Below are positions 8,459-15,489 of a stretch of 57,461 nucleotides of DNA, one piece after another. Location of the stretch: the NCBI GenBank assembly GCA_000432515.1, contig HF995991.1:57425-114885 (forward strand). Direction: 5' to 3'. A program made the position numbers and the translations under genes. The stretch comes from Bacteroides sp. CAG:545 (lineage in GTDB: Bacteria > Bacteroidota > Bacteroidia > Bacteroidales > UBA932). The stretch's first letter is position 1. The number at the start of each line of letters is the position of its first letter. The notes under the pieces are model-generated. The model was not told the origin of the DNA, did no database searches, and saw only the letters and a program-made list of their open reading frames with translations.

Positions 8459-10141
8459 TTATAGCGTAAACAATATTATGAGCTGGGCCATCAGCACCCT
8501 CAAGAACATCGTCAGAGGATATACGGTAGCGTAACTGATTGACGGATAGTTCGTTCCATAAACTTCCTGAGAGAATGCGAGTACAGGAGGGTTGGTGGTT
8601 CCGCCTGAGATGAGACCGCATATCTGATAGAAATTCAGCTTGAACACCAGTCTGGCAAGCAGGATCACGCAGGTGACTGGGACCAATGTAATCAAGGCGC
8701 CGTAGAGAATCCACCAGTAACCACCGTTCATGATCGAGCTGATGAAGTTTTCTCCTGCTCCAAGTCCCACAGCCGCAAGGAAGAACGAGATACCGATTTC
8801 ACGGATCATCATATTGGCACTCAATGTGGTATATGTGGTGATTTTCAGCTTAGGGCCGAAATATCCGAGAAGAATCGCTATGATGAGCGGACCGCCGGCA
8901 AGACCGAGCTTGATAGGCTGAGGAATGCCCGGGAACTTGATCGGAAGGCTTCCGAAGATGACGCCGATCACGATGCCGAAGAAGATAGGAATCAGGTTCG
9001 GATGGCTGAGGCTTGCAGCCTTGTTTCCGAAGAGTCCTGCCACCTTGTCCATAGCGTCTTCCGGGCCGACTACCAAGAGGCTGTCTCCTACGTGCAGATA
9101 AAGGTTAGGGCTTGCGACGAGCTCAACGCCTGACCTGAACACACGGGTTACTGACACTCCATATATTGACCTGACATTCAGGTCTTTAAGACTTCTTCCG
9201 GTGATGGAGGACTTGGTGACGGTGATTTTTTTCGCAACGAGTTTGCTCTCAGGGTCTTCCCATTCCTTGAACGGCATCTCGATCTCGTCTCCGAAGAGAA
9301 TCTTCACGAGGTCTTCCGCATCAGGAGAGGTGACAATCAGGAGTTTGTCGCTCTCTTTCAGCACCATGTCTGATGACGGCACGCACAGTTCTCCGTTACG
9401 GAGCAGACGTGAGATGACGAAGCGGTTTCCATTGTCCTTGGTGACTTCACCTATCTTTCTGCCGAAGATGGCAGGGTTTTTCACCTCAAATGTGGCACGG
9501 ATGGCGCCGGTTCCGAGTTTCCCTTCATTGTCAAGTATTTCTTTCTCGTTGTTCAGGTCCACGTTGAAAATAGCCTTGAAGGCCATCAGGAGGATGATTA
9601 CTCCGAGCACACCGATAGGATAGGAGACTGCATAAGCTGATGCGATGGCTGAAGATGCCTCAGTTGCCGCTGCCTGTGTCGCTCCGTCTGCAATCATTGC
9701 GTCTGACAATGTCTGCTGGGCGGCACCGAGTCCAGGGGTGTTGGTGACGGCACCTGACATGACGCCGGTCATGGTATGCAGGTCTTCGCCTGTCACCAGG
9801 TGGATGATGTATGTAACCAGCACAGCGAGCATGACCAATGTCACTGCGAGCATGTTCATGGTCAATCCGCCTTTACGGAATGAATGGAAGAATCCCGGGC
9901 CGACCTGAAGTCCGATGCTGAACACGAACAGGATAAGGCCGAAGTCCTTCATGAATGCCAGAATATGCGGGTCTCCCCTGAAGCCGAAGTGGCTGAGGAG
10001 AATTCCGATAAAGAGAATCCATGTGGAGCCGATGGATATTCCCTTGAACTTGAATCTGCCGAGATAAAGGCCGAGGGCAATCACCACAGCAAAAAGAAGG
10101 ATGGTATGCGCGATACCGGTTCCCAAGAATAAGTCTCTCAT
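8459..10141 (-). CDS. AspT/YidE-type putative antiporter with two TrkA-C domains
   Basis: A 560-residue inner-membrane protein made of an N-terminal block of hydrophobic helices (about 1-190), two RCK_C/TrkA-C ligand-binding domains (about 205-285 and 300-370), and a second block of helices (about 380-560). This is the layout of the AspT/YidE/YbjL duplication family of predicted transporters. The repeated motif around GLILFVFSIGLQVGPGF is typical. Characterised AspT exchanges aspartate and alanine; the substrate here cannot be read from the sequence. It starts one base after the thioesterase stop and ends two bases before the Nudix start, so all three are co-transcribed. Confidence 0.88.
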   Translation of the reverse strand: MRDLFLGTGIAHTILLFAVVIALGLYLGRFKFKGISIGSTWILFIGILLSHFGFRGDPHILAFMKDFGLILFVFSIGLQVGPGFFHSFRKGGLTMNMLAVTLVMLAVLVTYIIHLVTGEDLHTMTGVMSGAVTNTPGLGAAQQTLSDAMIADGATQAAATEASSAIASAYAVSYPIGVLGVIILLMAFKAIFNVDLNNEKEILDNEGKLGTGAIRATFEVKNPAIFGRKIGEVTKDNGNRFVISRLLRNGELCVPSSDMVLKESDKLLIVTSPDAEDLVKILFGDEIEMPFKEWEDPESKLVAKKITVTKSSITGRSLKDLNVRSIYGVSVTRVFRSGVELVASPNLYLHVGDSLLVVGPEDAMDKVAGLFGNKAASLSHPNLIPIFFGIVIGVIFGSLPIKFPGIPQPIKLGLAGGPLIIAILLGYFGPKLKITTYTTLSANMMIREIGISFFLAAVGLGAGENFISSIMNGGYWWILYGALITLVPVTCVILLARLVFKLNFYQICGLISGGTTNPPVLAFSQEVYGTNYPSISYATVYPLTMFLRVLMAQLIILFTL

Positions 10142-10142
10142 A

Positions 10143-10916
10143 TTATCTGTACAAATTTATTTTCACACAAAATGCGGACTTTCCATCTGTCTTTCCGTCA
10201 ATGAAATAGGTCACTTTTCCGTCTTCCGCTTCCTGACGCACCTTCTCCAGGGCGATTTCTTCTCCGGCGCGTGTCTCGTGGTTGAAGGTCACCGTGACGT
10301 CACTCACCTTGCAGGTGCGAAGTTCCTCAAAGTCAATGCAGTCCATGGCCCATACGACGTATCTCGCATTGTTGGTATGGCCTAAAAGGTCAATGTCCGA
10401 GAATTCGACTTTGTGTATGCCTGCAGGCTGCGGTTCCACTCCGCGTGGCATCATGACCTTGTCTGCCGGCTTCTCGATGGCATTGTCCGTGCAGACTGAG
10501 CCTTCGGGCACAAGTTCCAGGACTTCCGAGGTTCTGCACATTGTCCTTTTGGCGACATCGAGAATAACCCAGGAGCTTGTTCCTCTGACAAGTGTCTCCC
10601 CCGCGGTGTTCTTCAGGTTGAAATCCCTGAGGTAGAACGGGCCGTAGGGGCCTTTGTGCCAGGTGTAAAGCTCGATTGCTTCGCGCCACACCGGATGTCT
10701 GAGAAACTCAAAATGCATTCTCGAGAGCACCCAGGCCTTGCCTTCTTTCTGCAGTGCGTCATAGCCGAAGCCGAGCGCCGTGGCTGCCTGATATGCGATT
10801 TCCTGCGCCAAGTCCATGAATGCTGCAGGTTTCATTCTCAAATTCGAGTCCACGTCATAGCACGGAACTTCCGATGCGATAACGTATTTCTTTTCTTCTG
10901 TGTAATGTCCGCTCAT
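10143..10916 (-). CDS. Acyl-ACP thioesterase
   Basis: A protein of about 257 residues of the plant-FatA/bacterial acyl-ACP thioesterase family, with two hot-dog halves. The first carries RMHFEFLRHPVWREAIELYTW; the second carries DIDLLGHTNNARYVVWAMD, whose Asp, Asn and His residues match the family's catalytic region. It cleaves acyl-ACP to free fatty acid. The frame opens upstream, but MSGHYTEEKKY at 10916 is the best start because a TAnnTTTG promoter box lies just upstream and an earlier start would lie inside it. First gene of the minus-strand train. Confidence 0.9.
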   Translation of the reverse strand: MSGHYTEEKKYVIASEVPCYDVDSNLRMKPAAFMDLAQEIAYQAATALGFGYDALQKEGKAWVLSRMHFEFLRHPVWREAIELYTWHKGPYGPFYLRDFNLKNTAGETLVRGTSSWVILDVAKRTMCRTSEVLELVPEGSVCTDNAIEKPADKVMMPRGVEPQPAGIHKVEFSDIDLLGHTNNARYVVWAMDCIDFEELRTCKVSDVTVTFNHETRAGEEIALEKVRQEAEDGKVTYFIDGKTDGKSAFCVKINLYR

Positions 10917-10933
10917 ATATTCCAAATATTTCA

Positions 10934-10966
10934 CAAAATTACAAATCTTGCCTGACTTTATCAAAA
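10934..10966 (-). promoter_or_regulatory. Bacteroidota-type promoter for the thioesterase operon
   Basis: Reading the minus strand, TAATTTTG (10941-10934) fits the TAnnTTTG -7 box and a TTTTG (10966-10962) sits 20 bases upstream as the -33 element. Predicted transcription starts about 11 bases before the ATG at 10916. An inverted repeat (10950-10976) overlaps the -33 element. Confidence 0.65.
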
Positions 10967-10976
10967 AACGTCAGGC
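10950..10976. repeat. 7-base inverted repeat over the -33 element
   Basis: GCCTGAC (10950-10956) and GTCAGGC (10970-10976) are exact inverted copies separated by 13 bases. They bracket the TTTTG -33 element of the thioesterase promoter. The position suits a repressor site; no T-run follows, so a terminator is less likely. Confidence 0.5.
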
Positions 10977-11013
10977 TTTACAGAATAAGGATGCCTGGGG
11001 CAGCCTGCGGGCG

Positions 11014-11177
11014 ACGGGGGCAAAAGGCGGGGTTTTGTGCACAAGATTTCTGTCACGGGGGCAGAAAGGCCTGATTTGCCCCCGTCGCCGTTCAAAAACT
11101 GCATGACGTGTGCAGAAAGGCCGTATTTGCACACGTGAATCCAATGACGTAGGCAAAAGAAGCTATTTTGCCCCCGT
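11014..11177. repeat. Array of four hairpin units with covarying stems
   Basis: Four 31-base units start at 11014, 11055, 11106 and 11147 (spacings 41, 51, 41). Each has a 9-base left arm, a 13-base spacer and a 9-base right arm. Unit 2 pairs ACGGGGGCA with TGCCCCCGT; unit 3 pairs ACGTGTGCA with TGCACACGT; both keep GAAAGGCC in the spacer. Unit 4 pairs 7 of 9 (ACGTAGGCA with TGCCCCCGT). Unit 1 has a good left arm and a decayed right arm. The stem differences between units 2 and 3 are compensated on both sides. No protein is credible across the array. The function is unknown. Confidence 0.75.
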
Positions 11178-11656
11178 GGTTTGAAGCCCACCACCAGCCA
11201 GCCTATTTGAACTGCAGCTCAAACGTTAGACAAAACCAAACGCTTGACTTGTGTCATGTCGACAGGCAGTCCGTCACGGCGGAACTCACTCCGCGTTGCT
11301 TCGTTCGGCCCTCCTACCGTCTCCTGCGTCCTCGCTCGCGCGAGAACTTGTATCCGGCAGGCACCTCCCACTTCCCGAGGCCGTGGGCTGGCCACGTCCG
11401 CCGTGGCTGAGCGCCTGTCCGGCTACGCCTCGTCATTGTCCTTTTCATCTTTTGAAGGCTTGATGGAAGCTTTGAAGTCTTAATGGAGGCTATGACGCTC
11501 TTCATGGCCTTCCTTGTCACTATCTGGGTGTCAGAGCTGAAGCCGGCTGAACCGTGATGAAAGAGCGTTCTCCTACGGGATCTTCTCCCCCGAAGCGCTT
11601 CTCCAGATCCTCAAGAGTGCCGAGGCGCTCTACGTACTTGGTGGACGGCTTTTAAA
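11178..11656 (-). pseudogene. Intergenic debris with transposase-like fragment
   Basis: No intact gene is present. A GC-rich stretch (about 11270-11430) contrasts with its AT-rich flanks. On the minus strand between about 11653 and 11522 a short frame reads like the N-terminal part of an IS1634-type transposase (TKYVERLGTLEDLEKRFG and onward), bounded by stops. A further open stretch to about 11314 is basic and low complexity and is not assigned. This looks like the residue of an old insertion sequence. The family guess rests on one short motif and is weak. Confidence 0.35.
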
Positions 11657-11680
11657 GTGTTAAACTACAGGAAATAATGT

Positions 11681-11719
11681 GTACCAATTTGGTACTTGTT
11701 TTGAGAATTACTATATTTG
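11681..11719 (+). promoter_or_regulatory. Promoter and palindromic operator of the antitoxin gene
   Basis: TATATTTG at 11712-11719 matches the -7 box and TTTG at 11688-11691 lies 20 bases upstream as the -33 element. That -33 element is embedded in the palindrome GTACCAATTTGGTAC (11681-11695, arms GTACCAA/TTGGTAC). Phd/YefM antitoxins usually repress their own promoter by binding such palindromes, so this is the likely autoregulatory operator. Confidence 0.7.
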
Positions 11720-11739
11720 TGCAGTAAACAAGAAATATT

Positions 11740-12006
11740 ATGGTCGTAGTAAGTAGCAGAGAATTCCGAGCCAATCAGCGAAAATACTTTGATTTGGCTC
11801 GCACCAATGATGTCGTGATTACTTCAAGAACTCACGGCAGCTATCGTCTTGTGCCTGTTCAGGATGACGACACCATCATGAACAGCACAACTTTGAATGC
11901 CAAAATCCGTCAGGGCATTGCCGATTACGAGGCAGGAAAAGTATACAGAATGAACGAAGGCGAGAGTACCAAGGACTTTATTGACAGAATGATTAGCGAA
12001 GACTGA
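11740..12006 (+). CDS. Phd/YefM-family antitoxin
   Basis: An 88-residue protein. The N-terminal half (SSREFRANQRKYFDLA, then VVITSRTHGSYRLVPV) is the DNA-binding Phd/YefM fold; the C-terminal half is acidic and likely the toxin-binding tail. It has its own promoter with a palindromic operator. The partner toxin frame starts 1 base after the stop but is cut short after about 17 codons, so the antitoxin seems to be an orphan, able to act as a DNA-binding regulator or to counter a toxin encoded elsewhere. Confidence 0.88.
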   Translation: MVVVSSREFRANQRKYFDLARTNDVVITSRTHGSYRLVPVQDDDTIMNSTTLNAKIRQGIADYEAGKVYRMNEGESTKDFIDRMISED

Positions 12007-12007
12007 A

Positions 12008-12058
12008 ATGTACACCCTTGTTTTTACCGAAGACGCTTACAAGACGCTTACATGTCGA
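12008..12058 (+). pseudogene. Truncated YoeB/Txe-type toxin start
   Basis: The first residues, MYTLVFTEDAYKTL, match the beginning of YoeB/Txe mRNA interferases, and the start sits directly behind a Phd/YefM antitoxin as in intact modules. After about residue 15 the similarity stops: the frame continues only as antisense of the neighbouring ATPase gene, whose stop is at 12059. The catalytic C-terminal part is missing. An 11-base direct repeat (AAGACGCTTAC at 12030-12040 and 12041-12051) lies at the junction. The toxin is almost certainly inactive. Confidence 0.7.
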
Positions 12059-13264
12059 CTAATACAGAAGGCCGAACATCCAGAGAGGAATGCGGTTCCC
12101 ATAGCCGGTTTCTATGCCGTCAATCGCCAGATAACTGTCCGGAACATTCGCAATCTGTTCGAAGTCTTTTCCTTCGCCGCCAACTTCGAAAAGGTATTTT
12201 CCATTAACCAGAAAATCTCCCTTCTGAGGCATTTGAACGGTTCCGACGGAAGATAATTGGTCAATGAAAAAAGTCTCGCGCATCGTGCCGACATTTATAG
12301 TCGGGGAGAAGGCGTACATGAGATTCGTATTCCCGAGATATATCTTCTCAGGGTTTACAAGTCTTTTATAATTTTTAAGTTCCACTGTAAGAAGTTCCAG
12401 TATCTCGGCCTCATCCAATTTGTAAAGCAGATTGAGAAGAGTGTTCCTTGTGGTACTCATTGACGCAGCAAGTTTCTCCGTATTCGGCTGGAGCGGAACA
12501 TTCTCGGCAATTATCATAAACAGTTTCTTACATTTGTCCACTGTTGTATAAGATATTTTTTCCACTGCCGGCAAATCACTTTCTACCACGAGTTTCACGA
12601 CATTTTGCAGTACAACGGGGAAATCAGTTCCGGCATCTCTATAGAACGGATATACGCCATAATGAAGATACTGGTCGAACTTGGAAAGAATCTTTGTTTT
12701 TCCTACAATTTCCATAGCTACAGCAACGTGTACGGACAGCAATTCATCCAATGACAGCGCCCGCAGTTTCATAATCCCCTCATATTCAAGGAATTCTCTG
12801 AAAGACATACCTTTCAGAATATATGGAATCTGCCGCCTGGACATATCCGTCAAGGAATTGTCAATCTCCAGCATTGATGAACCGGTATAGACAATGCGCA
12901 AGTCCGAGTATTGGTCATACAGATTCTTCAGTATCTGACTCCAGTTAGCGTATTTATGGACTTCATCTATGTAAAATTCGCATATTCCCCTGTTATACAG
13001 AAACTCGACAAGTTCCTGAAGCGAATGGGTGTTAAACCAGAAATGGTCCAATGATATATAGATAGTATCATCGGGGTTCTCGTATTTTTCTTTTATACGC
13101 TGAAGCATCATGGTAGTCTTGCCGACTCCACGCTCTCCTCGGATTCCGATTACCCGCGCATCCCAATTGATTTCGCCATACAGATATCTTTTGAAAGACG
13201 TGGATATCTGTGCCAACTTACTGTGATAGAATTTAATAAGCGGAGTGATTTCTGTCAGTTCCAT
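12059..13264 (-). CDS. AAA-family ATPase (AAA_14/DUF4143 type)
   Basis: About 401 residues. A Walker A motif GERGVGKTT lies in the first 60 residues and a Walker B-like FYIDEVHKY near residue 110, followed by IVYTGSSMLEI, the pattern of the AAA_14 family with a C-terminal DUF4143-like region (EKISYTTVDKCKKLFMIIAENVP). Such ATPases are common, often mobile and poorly understood in Bacteroidota. A GTG at 13282 extends the frame, but TATATTTG at 13289-13282 places transcription downstream, so the ATG at 13264 (MELTEIT) is preferred. It is more AT-rich than its neighbours and abuts the truncated toxin gene, suggesting acquisition. Confidence 0.8.
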   Translation of the reverse strand: MELTEITPLIKFYHSKLAQISTSFKRYLYGEINWDARVIGIRGERGVGKTTMMLQRIKEKYENPDDTIYISLDHFWFNTHSLQELVEFLYNRGICEFYIDEVHKYANWSQILKNLYDQYSDLRIVYTGSSMLEIDNSLTDMSRRQIPYILKGMSFREFLEYEGIMKLRALSLDELLSVHVAVAMEIVGKTKILSKFDQYLHYGVYPFYRDAGTDFPVVLQNVVKLVVESDLPAVEKISYTTVDKCKKLFMIIAENVPLQPNTEKLAASMSTTRNTLLNLLYKLDEAEILELLTVELKNYKRLVNPEKIYLGNTNLMYAFSPTINVGTMRETFFIDQLSSVGTVQMPQKGDFLVNGKYLFEVGGEGKDFEQIANVPDSYLAIDGIETGYGNRIPLWMFGLLY

Positions 13265-13281
13265 AATTCTGATTGTTTTCA

Positions 13282-13346
13282 CAAATATAGAAATTCATTT
13301 TTGGAAAAACGAATTTAATGCGAAAAATCGTTTTTGGAAAAACGAA
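13282..13346 (-). promoter_or_regulatory. ATPase promoter with duplicated palindrome
   Basis: TATATTTG (minus strand, 13289-13282) is the -7 box. Just upstream, the 16-base sequence TTTTTGGAAAAACGAA occurs twice, at 13298-13313 and 13331-13346, a 33-base period that is about three helical turns. Each copy is nearly palindromic (TTTTT, GG, AAAAA). The phasing suggests a pair of binding sites for a regulator. Confidence 0.5.
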
Positions 13347-13399
13347 AAGCCGGGGCATCCGATGGTGGAATGTCCCGGCGAGGTGTTTATATCAGTTTA

Positions 13400-15355
13400 C
13401 TATTTGAATTTCGAGTCAAGCAATGCTGCGCGCTGCACGGTGAGGTCCTTCATCCGCTGTATTTCCAGTTCGTATGTACGTGCAGGCATGTTCGCCTCAT
13501 CACTGTACTGATAGTAGAAATCCCAGATACTGAAATTGGCGGCAATGGCCTTGCGCATCTGTTTAGGCTTTTCGTCAAGTTCAGAAAGGACTTTGGACTT
13601 CAGCTGCTCCTTTTTGGAAGCCCACCTCCTGCCGACAAACTTGCGGAACTCCGCATCCTGCCAGAAACGGTGGAACCAGTCAGGATTGATGTAAGGAGGC
13701 ATATAGAAACCGCCGTATATCATGAGCTGGTTGAGAGTGTTGCCGTGCGGAGTGCGCTTGTCATTGTTCCAACCCTTGTCAAGGTCCCAGACCGGTCCGA
13801 AGAAGATTTTGTCCACTCCGCGCCTCTTGTAGAAATATGTGCTGGTATAGCCGTCCATATCACCTGCGAATTCCTTCACGATGATGAAATCCGCCAATGT
13901 CTTCTCATCGAACCACTTTCTCCAGCCATTGACAGGATCGGTGAAATTGGATGAATACAGGGCTGCTTCAGCCTTGCGGATGAAATCTTCTATATACTTG
14001 TACTGGGAGATGTCCATGTCGTCATCTTTCGGATATTTGTGGTCCATATAGATGCCCTTGCTTGAAGTGAATGACACAGGATAAGGCTCGTCGTGGTGGA
14101 TGTTCGTCTCAATGAGATGCCCTCCGGTGATCTTAACCGGATCGGAGCCGTCGGCTGCAACAAGTTTGTCGAGATCTATGCGTCCCTTGGCGACCTCCAT
14201 CTGGTCAGACATCTGATATACTCCGTGATAATTGTCTCCGGAATACACGTTCACCATCTGGGAGCACGGTGTAAAATCAAGAGCCGCCTCGTCGTGGTAC
14301 TTCTCTGATGAACTGAACAGAATTCGCGAAAGTTCGAAGCCCAGATGATTGCGCAGCAGGGACTTGTCCATGTCGTGAGCGAGAAGCACCCAAGACTTCG
14401 CCTTGGCATGGTTCAGGCCTATCGGACTGAATTTCTCCGGAAATTTGATACGATACGGTTTCTTCGGAAGGCCCCAGGTGGAGTTCCCTCTTCCGCGTAT
14501 TTCAATCTCCGCATCAGATGCAGTCCATCTTCCCTCATCGGAGCCCGGACGATAGATGTCGAACTTGGTCTTCCTGTATGTCTTCTTGTCCGTTATGCTT
14601 GAAACCGGAATATGGATTCTTATAACCGGAAGTTCGGTATTGATCTGCGGGCAATTGAAAGATACACGATAGGTGTTTTCTTCACCGTTCTCGGCCTTCA
14701 CTACCAGATCGAAATCATCAGCGAACGAGATGGCTGTCTGACCGGAAACCACCGGTTGACCATTTACAAGGACAGTCTCCCCATCTGTAACAAATTCCGG
14801 AATGAGCATCTCGGGCTGAGCCTTGTCTATCCATTTGAGATACTTGGCACTGAATGTCTTGGTCGCCTCTTCGTAGCTGAAAACCAAGTCCTGCGAGAGA
14901 CTGTTCTGAGCCGCTTTCAGGACAAGGGATGTGAGGCTATTGGTGGAAGCCTTTTTCCTTTCCTGTTTGACGACAAGACTCCGGCTCTCACACTCAGGAG
15001 CAGAAAGCACGATGGTCGCGCTCCTGTCTTCATTGAGATCCATTGCGGCGACATTCACGATGAGCACAAAGGCGTATTCTTCCTCAGTGGAAGATATCAT
15101 TGCCTTACACCAGTCCTGCTCAGGAGAGATGCTGAGGCTGACCTTTCTGGTAGAGCGGAAGTCAAATTTGAATACGCCTCCTTCTGAAGGGGCGACAATC
15201 TCTTCTTCATCTAATATGAGTTCAGGCCTGATCTCCGGCTCATCAGGTTCTGAAGGATTTGTCGGGTCAATGATTTCATGAGATTTCTGACACGCAGAAA
15301 AAGCAATGAACATAAAAAGAAGCACCGACGACAGTGCCGACTTGATTCTGGTCAT
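13400..15355 (-). CDS. CotH-kinase-family lipoprotein with BACON-like N-terminus
   Basis: A 651-residue predicted lipoprotein (lipobox FSAC near residue 22). An acidic, proline-rich linker is followed by a BACON-like beta domain (about 45-135) and a second beta domain (about 150-240). The CotH region starts near residue 250: IEIRGRGNSTWGLPKKPYRIKF, then SWVLLAHDMDKSLLRNHL, and later EFAGDMDGY and GPVWDLDKGWNND, with the acidic residues expected of the atypical kinase fold. CotH proteins in other organisms phosphorylate secreted proteins. It follows the glycan locus but sits behind a terminator, so it may be expressed separately. The substrate is unknown. Confidence 0.88.
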   Translation of the reverse strand: MTRIKSALSSVLLFMFIAFSACQKSHEIIDPTNPSEPDEPEIRPELILDEEEIVAPSEGGVFKFDFRSTRKVSLSISPEQDWCKAMISSTEEEYAFVLIVNVAAMDLNEDRSATIVLSAPECESRSLVVKQERKKASTNSLTSLVLKAAQNSLSQDLVFSYEEATKTFSAKYLKWIDKAQPEMLIPEFVTDGETVLVNGQPVVSGQTAISFADDFDLVVKAENGEENTYRVSFNCPQINTELPVIRIHIPVSSITDKKTYRKTKFDIYRPGSDEGRWTASDAEIEIRGRGNSTWGLPKKPYRIKFPEKFSPIGLNHAKAKSWVLLAHDMDKSLLRNHLGFELSRILFSSSEKYHDEAALDFTPCSQMVNVYSGDNYHGVYQMSDQMEVAKGRIDLDKLVAADGSDPVKITGGHLIETNIHHDEPYPVSFTSSKGIYMDHKYPKDDDMDISQYKYIEDFIRKAEAALYSSNFTDPVNGWRKWFDEKTLADFIIVKEFAGDMDGYTSTYFYKRRGVDKIFFGPVWDLDKGWNNDKRTPHGNTLNQLMIYGGFYMPPYINPDWFHRFWQDAEFRKFVGRRWASKKEQLKSKVLSELDEKPKQMRKAIAANFSIWDFYYQYSDEANMPARTYELEIQRMKDLTVQRAALLDSKFK

Positions 15356-15415
15356 AAGTATGTGATTTTACATACATATAGACGACTGAAACGCCACCTT
15401 TTACGCATCAATGAT

Positions 15416-15455
15416 AAAAAAGGCAGCTGAATCGTCCTCGCAGGACTCTCCAGCC
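15416..15455 (-). terminator. Rho-independent terminator after the glycan operon
   Basis: On the minus strand a GC-rich hairpin (core GTCCT-CGC-AGGAC, with partial outer pairing) is followed by a six-base T-run (15421-15416), about 35 bases past the BACON-LamG stop. It separates the CotH gene from the operon. Confidence 0.65.
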
Positions 15456-15489
15456 ACCTTACATATAGACAATCTAATTTATAGATTCA

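Noticed and set aside
8457..8714. Longer start for the Nudix protein
   Set aside because: The extension is antisense-free but out of frame inside the transporter gene, which has full-length family similarity; the ATG at 8456 fits operon spacing.
11014..11177. The repeat array as a CRISPR
   Set aside because: Units are inverted-repeat hairpins with diverged arms, no identical repeats, no unique spacers of fixed length and no cas genes.
12008..12256. An 82-codon toxin gene
   Set aside because: Only the first residues fit YoeB; the rest is antisense to the ATPase gene.
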